From the NCBI RefSeq assembly GCF_047511655.1, contig NC_133395.1:68419910-68483909 (forward strand): a DNA stretch of 64,000 nucleotides, written 5' to 3'. Both the position numbers and the translations under genes were made by a program. Within the stretch, counting starts at the first letter, position 1. Each line of letters starts with the position of its first letter. This document shows positions 24,476 through 34,839 of this stretch, one piece after another. This stretch comes from Castor canadensis. Taxonomy: Eukaryota > Chordata > Mammalia > Rodentia > Castoridae. The notes under the pieces are model-generated. The model did not search any database, was not told where the DNA came from, and worked only from the letters and a program-made list of their open reading frames with translations.

Positions 24476-24837
24476 CCACCTCCCTAATTAATTAATTAAG
24501 CTAGTCCACACCCTGAAATAAATGTTTTCTGAAAATGCGTGAAGATTTGTCACTGGAAAAAATCTGTACTTTTGCAAATAATAACGATGTTTGTTTTTGT
24601 GAAAACACCAAAATTATGCAATGTATTGGCTACATGACCGCTAAAATTCTGGTAAATACTAATGATTATTTAAGTACCTAAGAAGCTCAGTGCATATCTA
24701 TTCAAATTTACTCAATAAATGAGTGAGTCCACAGCAGTATTTTTCTTCCTTTGAACTTGCTCTTCTATGGACTGTGCTGTTAGGGACCAAAATCTTGCCT
24801 CTTCCTGTTACATAATTGGCTTTTTTATTTATTTAGA

Positions 24838-25035
24838 TTTTTTTTGGCCAGGGGAGACTTGAACTTGATAAGCAAGTTCTCTACCACTCAAGCCACACAC
24901 ACCCAGTCCTTTATTTTAGTTTGCCTGTCACATAGGGTCTCCCACTTTTGCTGGGCCTGGCTTTGGACCACAATCCTTCTACCTCCACCTCCTGAGTATC
25001 TGGGATTATAGACATGCATCACCATTTCTGGCTTA
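24838..25035 (-). mobile_element. Composite SINE
   Basis: 'agcaagttctctaccactc' and 'aagccacacacacccagtcc' (tRNA module) then 'catagggtctcccactttt' … 'ctgagtatctgggattatag' (left module). Confidence 0.8.
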
Positions 25036-25275
25036 AAATTTGGGTTCTTTATAGTTTAAGTCTTCATATTAGTAACTCACTTCCTCAAACTAAATTGAAA
25101 ACTCTTTATTATTCAATTTTTCATTAAATGTTACAGATATGTGATAATTACAGGAAATCATATAATAAACACTTGTATAAACACCATCAAATTCTATGCA
25201 GTCTTCATACTTTTCCTATTTTTGACTTTTTTTTCTCTTTTGTGCTTAGAATCAAACCCAGGGTCTCAAGAATGC

Positions 25276-25390
25276 TAAACAAGCCAGGTGCTGTGGCTTA
25301 TATCTGTAATCCCAGCTACTTAGGAGACAGAGTTAAGAGGATTTCAATTCAAGGCCAGCCTCAGAGAAAAAGGGGAAAAAAAGTTAGCAA
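25276..25390 (+). repeat. 7SL/B1-like SINE module
   Basis: AAGCCAGGTGCTGTGGCTTA, TCTGTAATCCCAGCTACTTA and 'aattcaaggccagcct' give the left-module signature. A pyrimidine-rich tract (25399-25460) follows. Confidence 0.65.
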
Positions 25391-25398
25391 AGATCCTA

Positions 25399-25462
25399 TT
25401 TCTTTTTTTTCTTTTTTTCTTTCTTTCTTCCCATTTTTCTTTTTTTTTTTTTCTTTTTTGCT
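25399..25462. repeat. T-rich pyrimidine tract
   Basis: CTTT/T-run sequence directly after a SINE module; looks like a reversed poly(A)-type tail. Confidence 0.85.
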
Positions 25463-25497
25463 TGTGGGTTTTTTGGCAAGACCCTTTTTCAAATAAC

Positions 25498-25607
25498 AAA
25501 CCAGGCACTGTGGATCACATCTTTAATCTCAGCTACATGGAAAGCATAGGTGGAAGGATAAAGGTCCAAGGCTGACCCAGGCAAAAAGCATTAAGACTCT
25601 GTCTGAA
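25498..25607 (+). mobile_element. SINE left half, split by the L1 at 25608
   Basis: 'ccaggcactgtggatcacat', 'taatctcagctacatgg' and 'aaggctgacccaggcaaa' mark the 7SL-like module. It ends at AAGACTCTGTCTGAA, repeated in near-identical form after the L1, where the tRNA-like module resumes (27835-27920). Confidence 0.75.
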
Positions 25608-27812
25608 CGATATGACCATATACCTTAAAGACCCAAAAAACTCAACTCAAAAGCTCCTAGACACCATCAATAGCTATAGCAAGGTAGCAGGATATAAAAT
25701 CAAGATAGAAAAATCATTAGCATTTCTATACACTAATAATGAACAAACTGAGAAAGAATACATGAAAACAATACCATTTACAATAGCCTCAAAAAAATCA
25801 AATACCTAGGTGTAAACTTAACAAAGGATGTGAATAACCTCTACAAGGAAAACTATACACTTCTGAAGAAAGAGATTGAGGAAGACTATAAAAAGTGGAG
25901 AGATCTCCCATGCTCATGGATTGGTAGAATCAACATAGTAAAAATGTCTATACTCCCTAAAGCAATCTACATGCTTAATGCAATTCCCATCAAAATTCCA
26001 ATGACATTCATTAAAGAGATTGAAAAATCTACCGTTAAATTTATATGGAAACACAAGAGGCCACGAATAGCCAAGGCAATACTCCGTCAAAAGAACAACA
26101 CTGGAGTTATCACAATACCTGACTTCAAACTGTATTAAAAAGCAATAGCAATAAAAACAGCATGGTACTGGCACAAAAACAGACATGAAGACCAGTGGAA
26201 CAGAATAGAGGACCCGGATATAAAGCCACACAACCATAACCAACTTATCTTTGACAAAGGCACTAAAAATATATGATGGAAAAAAGATAGCCTCTTCAAC
26301 AAAAACTGCTTGGAAAACTGGTTAGCAGTCTGCAAACAACTGAAACTAGATCCATGTTTATCACCCTATACCAATATTAACTCAAAATGGATCAAGGATC
26401 TTAATATCAGACCCCAAACTCTAAAGTTGGTACAAGAAAGAGTAAGAAATACTCTGGAATTAATAGGTATAGGCAAGAACTTTCTCAATGGAATCCCAGC
26501 AGCTCAGCAACTAAGAGACAGCATAGATAAGTGGGACTTCATAAAACTAAAAAGCTTCTGCTCAACAAAAGAAATGGTCTCTAAACTGAAGAGACCACCC
26601 ACAGAGTGGAAGAAAATATTTGCCAGCTACACATCAGACAAAGGACTGATAACCAGAATATACAGGGAACTTAAAAAACTAAATTCTCCCAAAATTAATG
26701 AGCCAATAAAGAAGTGGGCAAGTGAACTAAACAGAACTTTCTCAAAAGAAGAAATTCAAATGGCCAAAAGACACATGAAAAAATGCTCACCATCCCTAGC
26801 AATAAAGGAAATGCAAATTAAAACCACACTAAGATTCCACCTCACCCCTGTTAGAATAGCCATCATTAGCAACACCACTAACAACAGGTGTTGGTGAGGA
26901 TGCGGGATAAAGGAACCCTTTTACACTGCTGGTGGGAATGCAAACTAGTACAACCACTCTGGAAAAAAATGTGGAGGCTTGTTAAAAATCTAATCATAGA
27001 TCTACCATATGATCCAGCAATACCACTCTTGGGGATATACCCAAAAGATGTGACACAGGTTACTCCAGAGGCACCTGCACACCCATGTTTATTGCAGCAC
27101 TATTCACAATAGCCAAGTTATGGAAACAGCCAAGATGCCCCACTACTGACAAATGGATTAAGAAAATGTGGTATTTATACACAATGGAATTTTATGCAGC
27201 CATGAAGAAGAATGAAATCTTATCATTCACAAGTAAATGGATGGAATTGGAGAACATAATTCTGAGTGAGGTTAGCCTGGCCCAAAAGACCAAAAGTTGT
27301 ATGTTCTCCCTCATATGCAGACATTAGATCAAGGGCAAACACAGCAAGGGGATTGGACTTTGATCACATGATAAAGCAAGAGCACACTTGGGAGGTATGA
27401 GGATAGGTACCCCAAAAACTAGATAGCATTTGTTGCCGTCAATGCAGAGAAATTAATGCAAATACTTTAAAGTGACAGAGGCCAATAGGAGAAGGGAACC
27501 AGGAACTAGAGAAAAGGTTAGTTTGAGAAGAATTAATTTAGAAGGTAACACACATGCACAGGAAAGCAATGCAAGTCAAATCCTTATCTCAACTAGCAAA
27601 AACCCTTGGTCCTTCCTACTATTGTTTATGCTCTCTCTTCAACAAAATTAGAGATAAGGGCAAAATAGTTTCTTCCTGGTAGTGAGGGGGTAGAAGGGAA
27701 GGCGGAGGAGGTGGGAGGGGGTAAGAGAGGGGGCAAGAGGAAAGGGGGAGAAATGACCCAAACATTGTATGCACACATAAATAAAAGAAAAATAAATAAA
27801 TAAATAAATAAA
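25608..27812 (+). mobile_element. 5'-truncated L1, 2.2 kb, inserted in a SINE
   Basis: Begins at CGATATGACCATATACC, which encodes the final D of the L1 reverse-transcriptase [FY]ADD box followed by MTIYLKDP, so the breakpoint removes the catalytic box and everything upstream. ORF2 continues in fragments (25612-25809, 25830-26138, 26310-26897, 26888-27112, 27085-27327) broken by stops and frameshifts. A G-rich 3' UTR at 27680-27750 and an (AAAT)n-type tail finish the element. Flanking duplications: 25593-25607 and 27813-27825. Confidence 0.93.
26310..27327 (+). pseudogene. Broken L1 ORF2 C-terminal coding remnant
   Basis: Three overlapping open stretches in different frames encode consecutive parts of the L1 ORF2 C-terminal half ([17 protein letters not shown] and [12 protein letters not shown] regions, then [13 protein letters not shown]). 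At least two frameshifts separate them. This is decay of a mobile element, not a host gene. Confidence 0.85.
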
Positions 27813-27825
27813 AAGACTCTCTGAA

Positions 27826-27920
27826 AAATAACAATCAAAAAGGACTGAAGACATGGCAAGTGCTAAGAGTATCTGCTTAGTAAGTTTAAGACCTTGAGTT
27901 CAAACCCCTACACTGCCAAA
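27826..27920 (+). mobile_element. SINE right half (tRNA-like module) after the L1 insertion
   Basis: AAAAAGGACTGAAGACATGG, then 'ctgcttagtaag' and GAGTTCAAACCCC. This is the expected continuation of the SINE interrupted at 25607, which supports a nested insertion. Confidence 0.7.
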
Positions 27921-28184
27921 AAGAGAAAAAGAAAAAAGAGAAAGAGAAAGAAAAGAATGCTAGGCAAATGCTCTACCGCAGACCCAAACTCGTAGCACCT
28001 GGCTCATGTTTTAAGTAATTAAATATTGCCCTTAGAGTTGCAACCCTATGCAATCCTTTATTCTCTCACTCTCTCTCTCCAGAAGTAGCTTTCATTTTGT
28101 ATTTTCCAAAGTTTTTTTTTTCTTATAAACACTTATTCTGTCCTTGCTCAAGGTTAGGAAGAGAAAAGGGTACAGAAAGCCCCA

Positions 28185-28300
28185 CCAAGGATTGGAGGTG
28201 TGGTTCAAGTGCTAGAGCACAAGCCTGCTTTGCAAGCTCGAAGCCTGAGTTCAAACCCTCATCCCACCAAAAAACAAAGAATAAGAAGAAAAAAAATTGG
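28185..28300 (+). mobile_element. tRNA-like SINE
   Basis: 'ggattggaggtgtggttcaa', 'gctagagcacaagcctgc', GAGTTCAAACCCTC and an A-rich tail. Confidence 0.85.
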
Positions 28301-29024
28301 ATACTCCCACCAAGGGGAGGGAAGACAGTGTCCAGAAGTTGGTGGTCCCTGGGGGTATCCAGAAGTAAAGTTCTGGGCTCTGATGAGGTTATTCCAGGTC
28401 ACAGAAATCCAAGTGGACTTGGGAAGGCTAATTCTGGAAGCCAAAAACTCCAAGGCAGACCCAGCGTCTTCCTCTAGACAGCAGGAGAATCCAGGCTTAC
28501 TATGCTAGCATCTCTTTCCTGGCCACCTGTAGCCTCTTGCCCCTGGCTTGGAGCTGGCCCACACACCCCACCCCATCCCATCAAATTCAAACAAAAATAC
28601 AGACACAAATCTCTGATAAAGAAACTTTTATTTTGGAATAAAAAAAATAAGACTGCAATTCAAGATACACATGCATAGGCTGGGATGAGCAGCCCAGAGA
28701 ACATAGAAATCTGCAAGTTTGCTTATTTATTTACATTTAGTAATTTAGGATTTACTTTTATAAAAGCATGTTAATAAGCATTAAATGTTAAATTTGCACT
28801 TTGAACATTATGACACAAATATAAAACATTCAATGTTAACACTGATTTCCCGTACCTGACTTGGATTTACATATGATTTTATGTTTTACAGAATAACTTT
28901 CAAAGTTACATCAATGCTCATCATAAGTACTAGTATTCCTTATCAAAATCTTCATGAAATTTATAAAGCTCGTATTAAAAGTAGCTAGTTCTTTTTCTTG
29001 TATACTCTAAAATAGGATAGCATG
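28301..29024. other. Nothing recognised
   Basis: The left part (to about 28560) is moderately GC-rich with overlapping open frames of up to 126 codons that begin in the SINE upstream; the right part is AT-rich. Confidence 0.4.
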
Positions 29025-29115
29025 AGGCTGGCAGAGTGGCTCAAGTAGTAGAGCACCTGCCTAGCAAGCCTGAGGCCCTGAGTTCAAACCCCAATACTAC
29101 AAAAACAAAAAGAAT
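29025..29115 (+). mobile_element. tRNA-like SINE, near-consensus
   Basis: GGCTGGCAGAGTGGCTCAAG, 'agagcacctgcctagcaag', GAGTTCAAACCCCAATACTA and an A-rich tail. It appears little changed from the family pattern. Confidence 0.9.
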
Positions 29116-29363
29116 CTTAACAATCCTAAAACAACAGCTTGAATTAACTTTCAAATTTTCAGGGCATGAAATATATACAAATAGATTATTTTTTAATGTA
29201 TCTAGGATAATTTTGTTTATGGTTATAACAGAAATACATTCAACTTCCAGGTATTTTCTTTTAAATACCGTAAGCAAGCCCCAAACATAAAAGGTGTTTG
29301 GGGTCAATTATTTCTTAGTACAAATAACCTGTCAATCAATTTTAACCAAGTTCTTAAAAGCGT

Positions 29364-29499
29364 TCTGCTGGGTATTGAGGGGGGGAGCGGGAGGGGGTGG
29401 AGTGGGTGGTAAGGGAGGGGGTGGGGGCAGGGGGGAGAAATAAACCAAGCCTTGTATGCACATATGAATAATAAAAGAAAAATGAAAAAAAAAAAAAAA
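29364..29499 (+). mobile_element. Short 5'-truncated L1 insertion (3' UTR and poly(A) only)
   Basis: About 135 bp matching the 3' end of the L1 copy at 8070-8200 almost base for base: TTCTGCTGGGTATTG, a long G-rich tract, then CCAAGCCTTGTATGCACATA, AATAATAAAAG and a pure A tail. Sense is opposite to the exonuclease gene, whose stop codon is about 270 bp away. No convincing target-site duplication was found. Confidence 0.85.
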
Positions 29500-29769
29500 C
29501 CTTTTGCATTTCGTAATTCTTAAACAACGCATCTATATGATGGAAGAAAATTTACAGAGACGAAATTCTCAAACTACTCAACTCCTATAATAAGAAATGT
29601 GCAAATTTAGAAACCATCAATGTTACTTAGCAAATATACCTCACTTACAACACCGGTTATTTTGAACAAAATTTCATTGGCACTTTCGGAGTTTACAGAA
29701 ATTGGCAAAGTGATCCTGGCAGCTACTACACAAAGTTAGTCTTATGGTCCTTCGGCCCTTCATTTTCTC

Positions 29770-31590
29770 TCAGGTGGCGGGCTGACGTTTCCCATATCTT
29801 AGTGAGGTAACCAGGGCCAGCTTTTGAGATTTATCGCACTGTCCGAAAGAGGCCTGGGAGGTGCTGAAGGTAGGAGAAGATACACGGGTCACAGGAGAGG
29901 TGGGCGCAGGACAGGAGTCAGGGCTGGTCTTGGCGTCTTCTTGTATCTTCCAGAGCACCAGCTGCATGCAGGCGCTGGCATCCTCTTTGGAGCTGTGTCC
30001 GTTCACGTTGTCCTGGATGATCCGGCTGAGGTGGTGAGCCACGAGATTGCGCAAGGAGCGCTTGTAGGGCAGGCCCAGGTGATGGGGGAAGAGCACAGAA
30101 GTATCCACCACGGTGCTGTGAATGACCTTCAAGGCCAGCAGGTCGCTCTCCAGGCTGTGTCCGATGAGGATGGTGTCGGAGCTGAACATGGCCAGCAAGG
30201 CAGCCTGGACATCCCGAAGCGTGGTTCTTGTGAACTTAAGGTCTGCCTCGGTCACCCCAGAAAACTTGGTGTTATAGTCGACGATCTCGTTGTCAGGCTT
30301 GACGAAGGTGTCAAAAACCACTTGCATCTCCGCGTTCACCACGGTGACGCGAGTCAGCTCCAGGCTGTGCGTGGTGTAAGACATCTCGCAATCCAAGGCA
30401 TAGATTCCCGGATGAGCTTCCTCGCATGGTTCTTTGCGGAAAGTCTGCACAAAGCCCTGGAGGTTTTCTTTCCTACCGTCCTGCACGTGTTGCCGGGCCA
30501 CTCTACAGCCGCTGGAGCCCTTGGTCGCTGCGCAGCACGCGTACCGCATCTCCCAGCCGCCAGCCGCCCGGCAGGACAGAAGGCGCCCCCAGTGGTAGAA
30601 GCACTGCTCGTTGGGGACATGGCGGCCCGAGGAGGACACATCATACTGGGTGCCACAGCGGCAGCAGACCCTGTGGGAGGCACCCTTGGGCTTCTCGGCA
30701 GTGTGGAGCACGGCGCCCCCCGGCCGCTCCGGGTGCGCAAAGGGGAAGCCGTTTACCTTGCGCTGGTCCTCTGTGAGCAGGTACCCCAGGAGGCGGCTGT
30801 ACAGGGCGGCCCTGGTGAGCCCCGGCACTATGCTGGGGAGCAAGCCCCTCAGTTTCTTGAGGGTGCTCACCACGACGTTCAGGTAGGTGGTCTTGCAGAG
30901 ACTGCCATCATAGGCCATCTTCTCCTCAGCCTGTGCCTTCTCTATGGCCTCCTGGAGAGAATAGAACTTAAGATACTCCTCAGTGAGGTGGCTGAGATAG
31001 CGTTGACGGATGCTCATCGGGACCTTGCCTCCAAACTCTTTGGGGATGATGGGTTTCTTCGAAGACGAGCTGTGAGCGCTTGGCTTGGGTGCGATGGTGG
31101 AGCTGGTCTTTGACGCCATCCCGGACAAGGTGCGCATCTTGGGCGGCTGGCTGCCAGGCTTGGGGCCATTGGAGGGTGGTCTCCAGTTGGCCGTGAGGAT
31201 TCTCTTGGATCCTGTAGGGGTCTTAGCCAACCCTGGGCTAGGGACTTGGACGACTTGTCCCTTTTCACCAGGAGCCGAGCTGTGGACTGAAGAGAACCTC
31301 TCAGTCGGTGGCAGATCAGGTTGCACCCAGCCAGATGGTTTCCTCTGTCCCTGCTGGGGTCCCCAGTGGAACCCCTCCTGGGAAGTCACCACTGGGCTCC
31401 GCCTCGTGGGTGGCGCTTGGACGCAGATGAATCCTGGAGACTGGCCACACATCGGAGGTACCCAGAGACCAGGGTTCCGCGCAGGCTGATAGCAAGGCAG
31501 CAGGAGATCCGGAACTGTATAGGACGCCACCTTGCAAGCTTCTGGATGACCTGGTGGGAACCAGGCCCGTGCGCTGGGCTTCAAGCTCAT
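29770..31590 (-). CDS. REXO1L: Intronless REXO1-like (GOR type) DEDDh 3'-5' exonuclease, probable retrogene
   Basis: A single uninterrupted frame of 606 codons. The REXO1/REXO1L family are DEDDh 3'-5' exoribonucleases of the RNase T/Pan2-like superfamily. Numbering from the ATG at 31590: a low-complexity Ser/Pro-rich N-terminus (about 1-180); a helical segment beginning [10 protein letters not shown] (about 182-262); a Cys/His cluster (C309, C310, C312, C330, H333, C340, C352, C353, C362, H368) typical of the family; then the exonuclease domain (about 396-553). Its motifs are Exo [11 protein letters not shown] (D400, E402), Exo [13 protein letters not shown] (D483) and Exo [11 protein letters not shown] (H532, D537), so all five catalytic residues are present. 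The frame extends 38 codons upstream to a GTG just after a TGA; that is not a likely animal start, whereas the ATG has A at -3. Parent REXO1 is much longer (about 1200 residues) and has introns, so this is a processed copy. The last ~54 residues lie beyond the usual family end. Symbol assigned by family; orthology to human REXO1L1 is unproven. Confidence 0.85.
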   Translation of the reverse strand: MSLKPSARAWFPPGHPEACKVASYTVPDLLLPCYQPARNPGLWVPPMCGQSPGFICVQAPPTRRSPVVTSQEGFHWGPQQGQRKPSGWVQPDLPPTERFSSVHSSAPGEKGQVVQVPSPGLAKTPTGSKRILTANWRPPSNGPKPGSQPPKMRTLSGMASKTSSTIAPKPSAHSSSSKKPIIPKEFGGKVPMSIRQRYLSHLTEEYLKFYSLQEAIEKAQAEEKMAYDGSLCKTTYLNVVVSTLKKLRGLLPSIVPGLTRAALYSRLLGYLLTEDQRKVNGFPFAHPERPGGAVLHTAEKPKGASHRVCCRCGTQYDVSSSGRHVPNEQCFYHWGRLLSCRAAGGWEMRYACCAATKGSSGCRVARQHVQDGRKENLQGFVQTFRKEPCEEAHPGIYALDCEMSYTTHSLELTRVTVVNAEMQVVFDTFVKPDNEIVDYNTKFSGVTEADLKFTRTTLRDVQAALLAMFSSDTILIGHSLESDLLALKVIHSTVVDTSVLFPHHLGLPYKRSLRNLVAHHLSRIIQDNVNGHSSKEDASACMQLVLWKIQEDAKTSPDSCPAPTSPVTRVSSPTFSTSQASFGQCDKSQKLALVTSLRYGKRQPAT

Positions 31591-31830
31591 GCTGCTTCGG
31601 AGTCCTAGAGCCCGCGCGGCCCCACGCTTACAGCCGCTGTGGGCGCCCAGCCTGGACCTTCCAGATTTTATTGAGACCTGGATGTGGCCGAATGCACCGC
31701 GCACTGATCAGATTAGATCTGTAATCCAATCACATTTAACCCTATCTTCCTCTTCACTCTAACTTCCGGAATCCCTGGGCTCCTCCTACCCGGAAGTGTC
31801 TTGTGATTGAATCAATTGAGATTCCTGGTT
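31591..31830 (-). promoter_or_regulatory. Candidate promoter/5' flank of the exonuclease retrogene with two ETS-type motifs
   Basis: ACTTCCGG lies at 31762-31769 and CCGGAAGTG at 31790-31798, in opposite orientations and about 20 bp apart, 170-210 bp upstream of the ATG. CCGGAAGT is the classic ETS/GABP core found in TATA-less housekeeping promoters. No TATA box is evident. Promoter activity is inferred; the motifs are seen directly. The region could equally be 5' UTR carried over from the parental mRNA. Confidence 0.35.
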
Positions 31831-31889
31831 TCCAACCTTGGAGCCAGGTTTTCTGCCCTGAGTTTTTCTTGTGCTAATTCATTGCTCCT

Positions 31890-32035
31890 CCACAGCGATC
31901 CTACAAACTTACAGATGTCAAAGTCTCTGAACCAAGGCTCAGAGAGTTTGTGCAGCTTGCCCAAGATCACACAGAGCCATGATTGGAGCCTGGCAGTGTG
32001 TTATCCGCTAGAGGGCCCGGCTACTTTGGGGCCAC
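31890..32035. repeat. MIR SINE relic upstream of the retrogene
   Basis: The stretch around 31912-31980 keeps the MIR core order: 'acagatg', 'ctcagagag', 'cttgcccaagatcacacag', then 'attggagcctggcagtg'. It marks old genomic DNA and so limits how far the retrocopy can extend at its 5' side. Confidence 0.65.
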
Positions 32036-33159
32036 TGCGCAGTTGCAGATCACTCTTCCGGCTCTGTGCCTCCTCCCCAACGCTGGAAAATCTGAGAACA
32101 GGATGTGGGCAGGATCCAGGACTTAGGCAGTGTTGGATACAAGTTGAATCCATCAACATGGAGATCCAGGAACCTTGTTTCTACAGCTAGGTGGGCTGGG
32201 CAGACAGAGACCTAAGCCCTCTCAAATCCCACCAAACCTCCTTTTGAGCCTCTTCCTGGGACCAAAACCTAGGCCCTTATTTCATAGAGATTTTTATAAT
32301 ACAACTGTGACAAGTACATACAATAATATTACTATTTACCTACGTTTTTAGAAAGACTTGAAGGAAAATCAAAGCAAGGAAATGTCTAGGAGAATAGCGT
32401 CAGTGCCTTGTGCTTTTTCCTCCCTTATATGTAGACCTCCAAAACGAAACCTAGCTGCAAAAGGAAGAGTCAATTAAAAGCTCCAGGTCTTGGAAATTAG
32501 ACCTTGGGGCCAAGGTCTTGGACAATTAAGCTGAAGCCTATAAATTCCTCTGGGGTAGAAGAGAAGCTGACTTCAGGCCAGAGGGAAAAAGGCAGAGTGT
32601 TGCTGGTACCCAAGCAGGTCCCTTGCATTTCTGGAGTAATGCAGGGAAAAAAAAAAAAAAAAAACTAATTTTCCTACATCCCTAGCCCTAAGGGCTAGAT
32701 GCCTGAAGGGGTTTCTTTCCTTAGACAAGAACCCACAGTGATGGAGCCAGAGATGATTAGAATGCTGACCAGTCAGGGAATGGAATGCAGTGAAGGAGCA
32801 TGTCCAGGTGGCAGATGAGCAAGTAGCATGTTAATAGATAACAGACTGGACAGAGACCAACAACCAGTGGTTATGTAGAGTTAAAACTAAGGTTACTGTG
32901 TTTAAACACAAAATCACCAAGTTTGTTCAAGAATGCACTAGATTTTGTTTTCCTCACTGAGGGGTTGAAATAGATATTCATGTGAATTATCCAGTTTTTT
33001 TTACTTTTTTCACACCCAAGAAAGTGGCATAAAAATGTTGTAACCACTACACGTGCGTTTGTGACATTCAGCTACTCACAGTCTCAAAGTTTTACTCCAC
33101 AAATTAATTAATTTCAAAGTTACTTTTAAGAGTTTCTTAATTAGTAATAATTAACCTTC
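32036..33159. other. Nothing recognised
   Basis: Holds an 18-base A-run near 32647-32664 without a recognisable retroelement in front of it. No open frame of note. Confidence 0.45.
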
Positions 33160-33365
33160 TGGAAGTGTGGTACACACCTGTAGTCCCAATTACTCCGGAG
33201 ATGAGGCAAAAGGATCAAGTTTCAAGGCCAGCCTGGGCAAAGGTAGCAGCAAGATTCTATCTCAAAAACAAAAGGACTGGAGGCTAGCTCAAGTGACAGA
33301 GCACTTGCTTAGCATACTCAAGGTCCTGAGCTCAATGCCCAGCACTGGGAAAAAAGAAAGAAAGG
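33160..33365 (+). mobile_element. Composite SINE
   Basis: 'gtggtacacacctgtagtcc', 'tcaaggccagcctgggcaa', then the tRNA module 'ggaggctagctcaagtgac' and 'gagctcaatgcccagcac'. Confidence 0.8.
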
Positions 33366-33759
33366 AAGATAGAGGAGAGAGAACCTACTGACAAGACTTA
33401 AACAATTGCTATTAAAGTCTACCAAGTGAACCTGAAACTCACAGAGCACAAATATTTGAATTATCCTTATATCCTTATACCTTAAGACTTTATCTCAAAT
33501 AAGAAAAATATGAATAACATTTCCATTAATTTCAAAATCACTAATCAATTAGAACCTGCAAACATTGACTCTCAAGGAAAAACACATTTCTGGCATTGTC
33601 AGCTTTTAAAGGAAACCCTGGAACATGGCTTTAAAACTATGGATTGAATCTTTGTGTGCAATTGCCACTGTGTGAATTTGGAGAACTTACTTAGACTTTG
33701 TATGCCTGCTTGTATTTAAAAAAAAAAAAATAGCACATACCCCACAAGTTTGGCTGAAG

Positions 33760-33985
33760 GTTTTTTTGTTGTTGTTTCTTGTTTTTGTTTTTGTGGGACT
33801 GGGGATTGAACTCAAGGTCTGCAGTACTCTACCACTTGAACCACACCTCCAGTCCTTTTGTTTTTAACTTGTTTTTCAAATTAGGACTCTAGTTTTTGCC
33901 CTACCATCCTTAAACCTCAATCCTACCACCACCACCTCCAAGTAGCTGGGATTATCAGGAATATGCCAGCATATCTGGCTAAGAA
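33760..33985 (-). mobile_element. Composite SINE
   Basis: 'gggactggggattgaactc' and 'gtactctaccacttgaacc' (tRNA module), then 'ccaagtagctgggattatc' and 'gccagcatatctggct' (left module). Confidence 0.8.
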
Positions 33986-34017
33986 TGGACTTTAAATAGG
34001 TTTTCTTCAAAAGAATG

Positions 34018-34160
34018 TTTTTTATTTAACAAATTCTTATAGAATGCCTGCTGTATATTAAGAACTGACTATATATACTGAAAAAAGAAAATTCAACCAT
34101 TGGACTCTATCCTCAATGAATCAAGCATGGTAGCAGAGTCAGTGAAGTAACAAAGACTTA
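34018..34160 (+). repeat. L2 relic
   Basis: 'aacaaattcttatagaatgc' and 'ctgctgtatattaagaact' with 'ggactctatcctcaatgaa' fit a decayed L2 3' end. Confidence 0.45.
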
Positions 34161-34214
34161 TAAGGTTATGTAGTTCTTCCTATAAAGGAAATTATTGGAG
34201 AAAAGAGAACAAAA

Positions 34215-34440
34215 AGGAGCACAGCCAGCCATAGTCTGTAATCCCAGCTATTCAGGATTCAGGCATGATTTGCCAAAACATGATTTCAAGGCCAGCCCAG
34301 GAAAACAGGCAAAGTTAGTGAGACCTCATCTTAAAAATGAAATACAGGGCTAGGATTATAGCTCAGTAGTTCAGCACTTGCCTATCATGAATGAAGCCCT
34401 GGGTTCCTTCCACAGTAAAGTAAAAAAAAAAAAAAAAAAA
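34215..34440 (+). mobile_element. Composite SINE
   Basis: 'catagtctgtaatcccagc', 'tttcaaggccagcccagg', then 'ggctaggattatagctcag', 'agcacttgcctatcatg' and an 18-base A-run. Confidence 0.8.
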
Positions 34441-34735
34441 CAGAGCAAGAGAGAGAGAACCAAAGGAGAGACAGAGGGAAAGAGGGAGGAAGGAGGAAGA
34501 ATGTGAGAAAGAGAGAAGGAAAGAAGAAGGGAGGGAAGGAGGGAGAGACGAAGGAAGGAAGGAAGGAAGAAAAAGAAAAGGAACAGGCCAGGGGAGTAGT
34601 TCAAATGGTAGAGCACTCACCTAGCATGCACCAAGCCTTGTTCAATCTACAATGCTGGAAAAAAAAAAAAAAGAAAGAAAGAAGAGAGGGAGGGAAGAAA
34701 AGGGAAATTAAAAGAAAAAAGGTAAGGAAGAATAA
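34430..34735 (+). repeat. Purine tracts flanking a SINE
   Basis: GA/GGAA/GAAG-rich DNA at 34441-34578 and 34664-34730, separated by the SINE at 34580-34673. Confidence 0.88.
34580..34673 (+). mobile_element. tRNA-like SINE inside a purine tract
   Basis: 'caggccaggggagtagttc', 'gagcactcacctagcatg' and an A-tail, with GGAA/GAAG-rich sequence on both sides. Confidence 0.75.
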
Positions 34736-34839
34736 TAGAAAAATTTGGACTTATTGAAGTATAATATATTTACAGGTAAAATACCAAAGGTAAACCCCAC
34801 TGAACAATGAACAGACATTTAAACAATGAAAGACAGGAA

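Noticed and set aside
25128..25496. 122-codon plus-strand ORF
   Set aside because: Runs through a SINE module and a T-rich tract; the C-terminal part is mostly Phe.
30354..30740. 128-codon minus-strand ORF inside the exonuclease gene
   Set aside because: Out-of-frame shadow of the real gene, Arg/Pro/Ala-rich as expected for GC-rich DNA.
29824..31113. A 429-codon plus-strand ORF antisense to the exonuclease
   Set aside because: It mirrors a GC-rich coding frame in which stop codons are rare on the other strand. The product is repetitive, matches no family I know, and the sense frame explains the region fully.
31807..32190. 127-codon plus-strand ORF upstream of the exonuclease, suggesting a bidirectional gene pair
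   Set aside because: It crosses a MIR relic and has no family resemblance. Kept only as context for the ETS motif pair.
32640..32670. An 18-base A-run near 32647 considered as the poly(A) of a processed pseudogene
   Set aside because: No recognisable transcript-derived sequence or AATAAA precedes it and no flanking duplication was found.
34363..34757. Hydrophobic or Lys/Glu-rich ORFs on both strands
   Set aside because: Again purine-tract translations flanking a SINE.
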